This document shows, piece after piece, positions 7,499 to 11,664 of a stretch of 11,664 bases of DNA. The stretch spans positions 1 to 11,664 of the forward strand of contig JAGVIF010000344.1 in NCBI GenBank assembly GCA_020056205.1, given 5' to 3'. Position 1 is the stretch's first letter, and each line of letters starts with the position of its first letter. Origin of the DNA: Lentisphaeria bacterium. Lineage in GTDB: Bacteria; Verrucomicrobiota; Lentisphaeria; Victivallales; GWF2-50-93. The translations under genes and the position numbers were made by a program. Under the pieces are notes generated by a model. It was given only the letters and a program-made list of their open reading frames with translations, was not told the origin of the DNA and searched no databases.

Positions 7499-8082
7499 TT
7501 CAACTTGCCTTCACAGCTTTTCTCGGTGGATTGGCGGGAATATCTGTTCCTATAATTCTGCATTTCATCAGGAAAAAGCCGACCGAACCGGTCTCTTTTC
7601 CCTCATTCATGTTCCTGCGAAAAAGCGTTATAGTCAAGCAAATCCGCAATAATATCCGGAAATGGATTGTTTTGATTCTCCGTTGTCTTGCTCTAATCCT
7701 CCTTTCCCTCGCCTTTTCCTGGCCTTATATTCCTGAGTTCAGCAAAAAATCTGACAGCGCCGTCGTCTTTCTTTGGGACAACTCGCTCAGCATGACGGCA
7801 AAACCTTACTCCGGCGGGATGAGGAAAAAATTCATGGCAATGCTATCGAAAACCGACTCGAAAAATCCCGCTCTTGTCGGCATTGTCTCAGACAAAACCG
7901 CGTGGCCGCCGAAATTCAGTTCCGACCCGAAAACCCTGATTGATTTTTTTGAAAAAAACACGCCTGGATACGGAATCAGTTCGTTTGAGAACGCAATCCG
8001 CCAAGCTGATTTAAAACTCAGAGAAAATCCGGCGAAAAATAAGAAAATCGTCTTGATCACGGACAGACAAAAACATCCGTAG
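7495..8082 (+). CDS. BatA-type membrane vWA protein, N-terminal part (ends at in-frame TAG)
   Basis: This frame encodes 195 residues and is the front third of a BatA-like inner-membrane protein. Residues 3-18 form a first membrane segment (AFTAFLGGLAGISVPIIL) followed by HFIRKK, as in the BatA N-terminal domain. FPSFMFLRKS and a second membrane segment, IVLILRCLALILLSLAFSWP, follow. A vWA domain then begins with a DxSxS MIDAS motif at Asp95-Ser97-Ser99 (LWDNSLSM). It breaks off in KKIVLITDRQKHP, the beta-strand before the end of the vWA domain, at TAG 8080-8082. The same reading frame stays open for 446 more codons up to 9423 and encodes exactly the parts that are missing, so 7495-9423 reads as one 642-codon gene with a single amber codon. 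In relatives this site often reads TD-x-Q-x-x-x-W (recollection), which would fit a TGG to TAG change. The start overlaps the DUF58 stop by 4 nt. Confidence 0.85.
   Translation: MIQLAFTAFLGGLAGISVPIILHFIRKKPTEPVSFPSFMFLRKSVIVKQIRNNIRKWIVLILRCLALILLSLAFSWPYIPEFSKKSDSAVVFLWDNSLSMTAKPYSGGMRKKFMAMLSKTDSKNPALVGIVSDKTAWPPKFSSDPKTLIDFFEKNTPGYGISSFENAIRQADLKLRENPAKNKKIVLITDRQKHP
8080..8082 (+). other. In-frame amber codon splitting batA
   Basis: The context is CAT CCG TAG CAA AAA GTC. The frame is open on both sides and the two products are complementary parts of one family. TAG also terminates the DUF4159 gene (2656-2658) and the minus-strand gene at 9588-9590, so amber is not globally reassigned. 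The CAA after the stop agrees with the first codon of the viral readthrough context (UAG CAA UUA), but the next codon does not. Confidence 0.8.
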
Positions 8083-8094
8083 CAAAAAGTCAGG

Positions 8095-9423
8095 ATGGAT
8101 TTGCCGCTTTCCCCCTCCGTTGATTTTCAAGTTGAATTTCCACAAAAGCCCGGTTTCAGAAACGCCGCAGTTACATCGGCTGAAACCGCCAGCCCTTTCA
8201 CGGCGTCAAACAAAAAAATAATATTGAATATAACTTTGAAAAATTTCACGGATTCTCCGGCAAAAGGCGTTTTGCGCGTCGCGCTCGGACAAAAAAATGT
8301 GTTTTCCGAAGATATGGAACTCTCCGCCAACGACACCTTAAAAAAAACAGTATTTCTTACGCCTGAAAAATTTGCCCCCGCAGACGGTTCGGTTGAATTC
8401 GACACAGACGACGACATAATCCCGGACAATACCCGTTATTTCGCTCTCAACCCTGTGAAACTTCCGCGGATCGCAATCAGCGGCAAAGATAATTTGTCTT
8501 ATTTCATCAGACTGGCTTTTCAGCCGTCCGCCGCAAATAAATCAGCCGAAATCCTGCCTTTAACCGCTGAAAACATCGCTAAATCCGACTTGCTTATTTT
8601 GATGAATGATATTCCGGATGACGCCATTTCGAGTGTTATGAATTTCATAGAGGAGGGAAAATCCGCCGTCGTCATGGCCGGAGAAAAAGCGCGCGCGAAT
8701 AAAACCCTCCTGCGCTTCGGAATAAAATTATCCCCGCCGCGCAATAATGAAACAGAACATTTTTCGGAGATAAATTTCGAACATCCGGTGTTTAAAAAAT
8801 TTTCCGAAGTGAAAGTTGGCGGTTTCTTTGAAATAGCCTTTTTTAAAACCGCTAAACTGAATCTGCCGGAAGGATGCGATATTCTCGCTGTGTTTTCAAA
8901 CGGAGACCCCGCAGTAGCGGAGTTGAAGATAAAAAAAGGAAAACTAATCGTAATCGCCTCCACGTTTGAGCGCGAATCATCGGACTGGGCGATACACCCG
9001 ACTTTCCTTCCTTTTATGAGGGAACTTTTAAACTACTGCGTCGGCGCCGGAGAAGAAAAAACTTCCCTGCATATCGGCGGGTTCATCCGCGCCAAGGGAA
9101 CTGAGGGTGTCATTGACCTGAAGACATCCGCGCTCGTCGGCGACGGAAACGGTTTTGCTCCAACATCGCCCGGAAACTATCAACTGCGGGATCACGCCGG
9201 AAAAATATTCAGCGCGAACACCCCACCGGAAGAGTCGGAGCCGCTCCTGCTCCCTGAAAATTTTGATTTTTTAAAATTAATTTCAACCGAAAAAAACTCG
9301 GAGAAAGAAATGTCTCCGGCCGCAATTCATCCTTACGGAAAAACATTCTGGCGGATTATTCTGGCCGCGTCAATGATATTGCTTTTCTCCGAGCTGCTCA
9401 TTTCAAACAGAACCGCTCTCTAA
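8095..9423 (+). CDS. BatA-type membrane vWA protein, C-terminal part
   Basis: This 442-residue frame lies in the same phase as the N-terminal part, 12 nt after the TAG. Its first residues (LPLSPSVDFQVEF) look like the continuation of a vWA domain rather than a natural N-terminus. Two to three beta-sandwich-like segments follow (ILNITLKNFTDSPAKGVLRV and DTDDDIIPDNTRYFAL), as in BatA proteins. Then comes an amidotransferase-like region (LPRIAISGKDN, KSDLLILMNDIPDD, EEGKSAVVMAG) and a single C-terminal membrane helix, IILAASMILLFSELLI, with a short tail. No signal peptide or first membrane segment is present. The nearest ATG (8095) has AGG directly abutting it and no well-spaced RBS, so independent initiation would be poor; reinitiation after the TAG is conceivable. 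The alternatives are a pseudogene, a sequencing or assembly error, or amber readthrough. Confidence 0.8.
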   Translation: MDLPLSPSVDFQVEFPQKPGFRNAAVTSAETASPFTASNKKIILNITLKNFTDSPAKGVLRVALGQKNVFSEDMELSANDTLKKTVFLTPEKFAPADGSVEFDTDDDIIPDNTRYFALNPVKLPRIAISGKDNLSYFIRLAFQPSAANKSAEILPLTAENIAKSDLLILMNDIPDDAISSVMNFIEEGKSAVVMAGEKARANKTLLRFGIKLSPPRNNETEHFSEINFEHPVFKKFSEVKVGGFFEIAFFKTAKLNLPEGCDILAVFSNGDPAVAELKIKKGKLIVIASTFERESSDWAIHPTFLPFMRELLNYCVGAGEEKTSLHIGGFIRAKGTEGVIDLKTSALVGDGNGFAPTSPGNYQLRDHAGKIFSANTPPEESEPLLLPENFDFLKLISTEKNSEKEMSPAAIHPYGKTFWRIILAASMILLFSELLISNRTAL

Positions 9424-9447
9424 CCTAAGTTCTTGATAATAAACAAT

Positions 9448-9469
9448 GTATGAACTGCAATGCAGTTCC
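9448..9469 (+). repeat. GTA-led hairpin with AAT loop
   Basis: GAACTGC (9452-9458) pairs perfectly with GCAGTTC (9462-9468) around the 3-nt loop AAT, and GTAT precedes it. It lies 25 nt after the stop of the batA C-terminal part. No T-run follows immediately. It is the first of three trinucleotide-loop hairpins in the convergent gap 9424-9587, which otherwise holds no gene. Confidence 0.55.
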
Positions 9470-9506
9470 ACTACCGTCCCGCGGATGATTGGATGGCAAA
9501 CAAGAA

Positions 9507-9540
9507 GTAGCGCAAGCCTCCGGCTTGCATTTTTTTTTCT
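9507..9540 (+). terminator. Intrinsic terminator of the moxR/batA operon, also a GTA-led repeat hairpin
   Basis: A GC-rich 7-bp stem, GCAAGCC (9512-9518) with GGCTTGC (9522-9528), closes a TCC loop and is followed by A and nine T residues (9530-9538). This is a good Rho-independent terminator for plus-strand transcription. The bases GTAGC before the stem and the 3-nt TCY loop match the hairpin at 128-150, so the terminator appears to be a member of a dispersed repeat family. Confidence 0.7.
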
Positions 9541-9544
9541 TGAC

Positions 9545-9568
9545 GTACCATAATCGTCCCGATTGTGG
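9545..9568 (+). repeat. GTA-led 9-bp hairpin with TCC loop
   Basis: CCATAATCG (9548-9556) pairs with CGATTGTGG (9560-9568) with a single G-U wobble around loop TCC, and GTA precedes it. It lies 19 nt from the end of the minus-strand gene at 9588. No T-run follows in either direction. Because of the wobble the plus-strand RNA is the better-paired one. Confidence 0.55.
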
Positions 9569-9587
9569 AATTCAAAATTTCCGGATT

Positions 9588-10262
9588 CTACCATTCCATG
9601 TAATCTTCATCTCCTACGACTCCGTTCAGTTTTTTTCCGATTATTTTCTCTTTGTTTTCCTCGCGTTTTTTAATGAATTCATGGAGTTCTTCAACCGCCT
9701 TCTGAAGAGATTTCAATTCATTTTTATTCAGTTTCATTTTAAGATCGAATCCGATGTTGAGCTGCTCTTTCAGTTCTTTCTTGAGATCTTCTATTTTTGA
9801 TTTGTTTTTCTCGGCGCTTCCGTCTTTGAGACCACTTATTTTGTCGGAGATATCTTCTATTTTTCCGTCAACTTTCTCTATTTCAATTGCATCTTTGACG
9901 CCTTCCGGGTTGTCGCCGCCAATATCCATCAATTCATCTATTTTGCTTTCGAGTGAGGCGACGACTTCATCCGGATCGGTTTTTAGCATTTTTTCTAAGT
10001 CCTTAATGGATTCGACGGCGTTTTCCGTGTAGTATTTGAGGATTTTCTCTGCGGCATCGCGTTCTGAGCCTTTTTCACCGCCGTTGTCGTCATCGTCAGG
10101 CGTAGCATCATAATTGCTTAAAACAATCTTATAAACCTCCCCCATTGTTGTCGGTTTTTTCTGATCCGCTTTTGTGCTGTCGTCGTCCCCCGCAAAGCCG
10201 AGAACTGAAAAAAACAGTGTTCCCGCCATGACGCACGCCGTTAGAATTGTTTTTTGTTTCAC
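9588..10262 (-). CDS. Secreted acidic/lysine-rich coiled-coil protein, unrecognised
   Basis: I do not recognise a family for this 224-residue protein. A Sec signal peptide is clear: MKQK, hydrophobic TACVMAGTLFFSVLGF, probable cleavage after Ala24 (GFA-GDDD). The mature protein begins with a very acidic, low-complexity part that includes DATPDDDD. Long stretches of charged heptad-like helix follow (VDGKIEDISDKISGLKDGS, KSKIEDLKKELKEQ, KSLQKAVEELHEFIKKREEN), predicting an extended coiled coil in the periplasm. It has no LTxxQ motif of the Spy/CpxP type. The start is GTG at 10260-10262, with GGAG 7 nt upstream; the ATG inside that spacer is out of frame. It follows the anti-sigma gene by 15 nt, so it is probably co-transcribed and could be the regulated output or a sensor-side partner of that switch. 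The stop is TAG. Confidence 0.75.
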   Translation of the reverse strand: MKQKTILTACVMAGTLFFSVLGFAGDDDSTKADQKKPTTMGEVYKIVLSNYDATPDDDDNGGEKGSERDAAEKILKYYTENAVESIKDLEKMLKTDPDEVVASLESKIDELMDIGGDNPEGVKDAIEIEKVDGKIEDISDKISGLKDGSAEKNKSKIEDLKKELKEQLNIGFDLKMKLNKNELKSLQKAVEELHEFIKKREENKEKIIGKKLNGVVGDEDYMEW

Positions 10263-10277
10263 TTTCCATCTCCTTTT

Positions 10278-10826
10278 TTAAATTTCTTTTAAAGATATTT
10301 TAAATTCATTTATGTTGTCGCGCATCTTCTTAAATCTTCTGTCAGTTATGCTTTTACTCAGAGATTTGACCGGCCTGATATCAGAATCTGCAAGCTTCTT
10401 GCTTATTCTTTTGATTTTATATCCGATATCCCAGTCAAGAATATCCTTGCCGGCGGATTGACTGATTACTCTTTTCTCTTGAGGTATGATTTTTCCGTTC
10501 TCGATATTGATTTGATTATGATAAAAATAAATAAAGACTGTTGCCGATGTTATGGAGATAATAAAAACAGCCGCCAATCGTAAATATATGGACGTGCTGC
10601 GCGCATATTTTCTTTTCTCTGAGAGTGCGCCATCGAGTTTGCGCAAGCGCTTCTCATCGAGTTTGGCGAACGAATAATTTACCGAAGAGAGTTTCTGAAT
10701 ATCCTTTTCGATTTCAATCTCTCTACGGCAGTTGTCGCAATTTGAGGAATGCTCATGCCATTTACCGCGCTCTTTCTCGTTGCGGAAAAAATTTTTCTTT
10801 AACTTTTCACATTCGGATGTTTTCAT
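10278..10826 (-). CDS. Transmembrane zinc-finger anti-sigma factor
   Basis: This 182-residue protein has the layout of a membrane anti-sigma factor. A cytoplasmic N-terminal domain carries a zinc-binding motif HSSNCDNC (His26-x3-Cys30-x2-Cys33) characteristic of ZAS/zf-HC2 anti-sigma domains. A single membrane helix lies at about residues 84-102 (LAAVFIISITSATVFIYFY), and an 80-residue basic periplasmic tail follows. It should hold the sigma factor encoded just upstream until an envelope signal releases it. The ATG at 10826 lies inside the end of the sigma gene (20-nt overlap), with AAAGGA about 8 nt upstream, so the two are translationally coupled. The periplasmic part resembles no sensor domain I know. 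Confidence 0.85.
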   Translation of the reverse strand: MKTSECEKLKKNFFRNEKERGKWHEHSSNCDNCRREIEIEKDIQKLSSVNYSFAKLDEKRLRKLDGALSEKRKYARSTSIYLRLAAVFIISITSATVFIYFYHNQINIENGKIIPQEKRVISQSAGKDILDWDIGYKIKRISKKLADSDIRPVKSLSKSITDRRFKKMRDNINEFKISLKEI

Positions 10827-11424
10827 CGGAAATTCCTTTTATTTCATTTCTCAGAAGCGAAATAGCTTTTTGCATCCGCCATATGGCAGTGCCAATAGGG
10901 ATCCTCATGACCCGTGAAATCTCGTTAAACGTCAGATTCCCGTAATAATGCATAGATATCAGCTCTCTGTATTTCTCAGGTATTTTGGTCATCGCATTGT
11001 TCAGGCGCGCGAGTTGTTCATCGGCGAATAAATTATCTTCCCTGTCTTTCGTTTCTTGGTGAAGACACATTTTTATATCTTCGCCTGTCAATTCCTGCTT
11101 TTCCTTCCTGAACGCGTCATACATCTTGTTCCTGGCTACCCTGAACAACCACGGCTTAAGTTTTCCGCCGAACAAAAACGAGGGCGGCCTGTTTATCAAC
11201 TGCAAAAATGTTTCCTGACAGACATCCCTGCCCAGCTCCGTATTATTAGAAGCTAACCCGCAAACATACCGTATGATCGGTCTTTCATAGCGACGGACAA
11301 TCGAGTAAAAGGCCTCCTCGTCTCCTTTGCTGAACCGCTTCAAAAGAATTTCATCAGTTTCCTCCGCTGCGGGAAATTGAACTTTTTCAGAACACTGTTC
11401 TATCAATTTATTCTCCGGATTCAA
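10807..11424 (-). CDS. ECF-type RNA polymerase sigma factor
   Basis: This protein of up to 205 residues has sigma-70 region 2 (about 27-110: ILLKRFSKGDEEAFYSIVRR, DVCQETFLQL, PWLFRVARNKMYDAFRK) and region 4 (about 140-195: IPEKYRELISMHYYGNLTFN, then EISRVMRIPIGTAIWRMQKA as the helix-turn-helix). Regions 1 and 3 are absent, as in group IV (ECF) factors. The longest frame begins at TTG 11424, just after an in-frame TAA. A second TTG at 11406-11404 has GGAG exactly 6 nt upstream and is the better-supported start, giving 199 residues; there is no in-frame ATG near either. It is followed by its presumed anti-sigma factor with overlap. A GGAACTT element upstream suggests it may drive its own operon. 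The ECF subgroup cannot be named from inspection. Confidence 0.9.
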   Translation of the reverse strand: MNPENKLIEQCSEKVQFPAAEETDEILLKRFSKGDEEAFYSIVRRYERPIIRYVCGLASNNTELGRDVCQETFLQLINRPPSFLFGGKLKPWLFRVARNKMYDAFRKEKQELTGEDIKMCLHQETKDREDNLFADEQLARLNNAMTKIPEKYRELISMHYYGNLTFNEISRVMRIPIGTAIWRMQKAISLLRNEIKGISDENIRM

Positions 11425-11498
11425 ACGTTATCCATAATTAAAACGGCGCTTGGAAAGAATTATTTGCCGTGAAATAAAGTATTTTTGGGAAATATTGC

Positions 11499-11505
11499 AA
11501 GTTCC
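11499..11505 (-). promoter_or_regulatory. Candidate ECF -35 element upstream of the sigma operon
   Basis: On the minus strand the bases read GGAACTT, identical to the -35 consensus of RpoE-like ECF sigma factors. It lies 75-93 nt before the two possible starts of the sigma gene. At the expected spacing of about 16 nt the sequence is AT-rich (ATACTTT) and does not match a strict RpoE -10, so the call rests on one heptamer and the autoregulation typical of such operons. Confidence 0.35.
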
Positions 11506-11520
11506 AACGATTCTCCCCGC

Positions 11521-11561
11521 GTAAATATTCACCGAACCCTGTCCTTTCGGTGAATATTTAC
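11521..11561. repeat. Perfect 16-bp inverted repeat
   Basis: GTAAATATTCACCGAA (11521-11536) and its exact reverse complement TTCGGTGAATATTTAC (11546-11561) flank a 9-nt loop. No T-run follows on either strand, so a terminator is unlikely. A single arm with 15 of 16 bases identical spans the truB stop codon at 1877-1892. It could be a small dispersed palindrome (REP/MITE-like), a transposon end or a dimeric operator upstream of the sigma operon. Two occurrences in under 12 kb favour a dispersed repeat. Confidence 0.7.
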
Positions 11562-11664
11562 ATCCGAGCCAATTGCAAAACTCAAAACCGATGCCGATGA
11601 ATGAGATTATGAAATTCAGACAAGCCGCAAAACCGGAGGCATACCCAAAGCGGTATGTCGAGGA

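Larger units (their letters stand above)
11425..11664. other. Gene-free right end with regulatory and repeat sequences
   Basis: No supported gene occupies these 240 nt. They hold a candidate ECF promoter element (11499-11505), the perfect inverted repeat at 11521-11561, and a small palindrome, CATACC (11640-11645) with GGTATG (11652-11657). A plus-strand frame from ATG 11591 or 11597 stays open to the window edge (about 24 codons), but it has no visible RBS and could be either a real gene start or chance. Confidence 0.4.

Noticed and set aside
8080..8082. Pyrrolysine or a genome-wide reassigned TAG codon
   Set aside because: TAG ends two other genes in the window in the normal way, no PYLIS-like structure is evident, and BatA proteins are not known to carry pyrrolysine.
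1889..9678. GAATTC occurs about 14 times, several-fold more than random expectation
   Set aside because: Many sites are in-frame Glu-Phe or Asn-Ser codon pairs in a genome that favours GAA and TTC, so codon use is a sufficient explanation. No restriction-modification gene is present.
9489..9800. Plus-strand frame of 103 codons rich in Phe, opposite the coiled-coil gene
   Set aside because: It starts in the terminator hairpins, has no RBS, and its Phe-rich composition is what antisense reading of Lys/Glu-rich codons gives.
11428..11664. Minus-strand frame open from the window edge to TAA at 11428-11430 (about 78 codons)
   Set aside because: No start or recognisable motif is visible, it runs through both arms of the inverted repeat, and it would leave the sigma gene no promoter space. 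It cannot be fully excluded without the flanking sequence.

Overview
The window looks like the chromosome of a free-living, Gram-negative-type bacterium of moderate GC content. Exported proteins (Sec and twin-arginine signals), a membrane anti-sigma factor, and a MoxR/DUF58/BatA operon next to a DUF4159 protein are a combination familiar from the PVC superphylum (Lentisphaerota, Verrucomicrobiota, Planctomycetota) and from candidate phyla such as Omnitrophota. That placement is an inference with low confidence; there is no rRNA, tRNA or other marker in view.

Layout. Positions 1-204 hold only repeats: a 15-bp tandem array, a 9-nt repeat/inverted repeat, a perfect small hairpin and an AT-rich element. 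Next come two overlapping informational genes: a DHH/DHHA1 phosphoesterase of the NrnA type (205-1185) and the tRNA pseudouridine synthase TruB (1175-1891). A Tat-exported DUF4159 protein (1918-2658) follows. After a 218-nt repeat-bearing gap, a tight plus-strand operon runs from 2877 to 9423. It encodes a large exported protein joining a caspase/C13-like region to a DUF3857-transglutaminase module, a MoxR AAA+ ATPase, a DUF58 protein, and a BatA-type membrane von Willebrand A protein that is split by an in-frame TAG. A cluster of three hairpins, one a good terminator, fills 9424-9587.

From the other side, a minus-strand operon converges on this point: an ECF-like sigma factor (start at 11424 or 11406), a zinc-finger transmembrane anti-sigma factor, and a secreted acidic coiled-coil protein ending at 9588. 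The right end (11425-11664) is non-coding as far as can be seen. It holds a candidate ECF promoter and a perfect 16-bp inverted repeat whose left arm also occurs, with 15 of 16 bases matching, across the stop codon of truB.

How the genes work together. MoxR ATPases with DUF58 and vWA partners are thought to act as chaperone-like modules maturing envelope proteins or complexes; the exported transglutaminase protein encoded first in this operon is the natural candidate client. The sigma/anti-sigma/secreted-protein trio is probably an independent envelope-sensing switch. The most notable points are the domain fusion in the 903-residue protein, the amber codon splitting batA at a position where relatives usually have Trp, and families of structured dispersed repeats sitting at gene boundaries.
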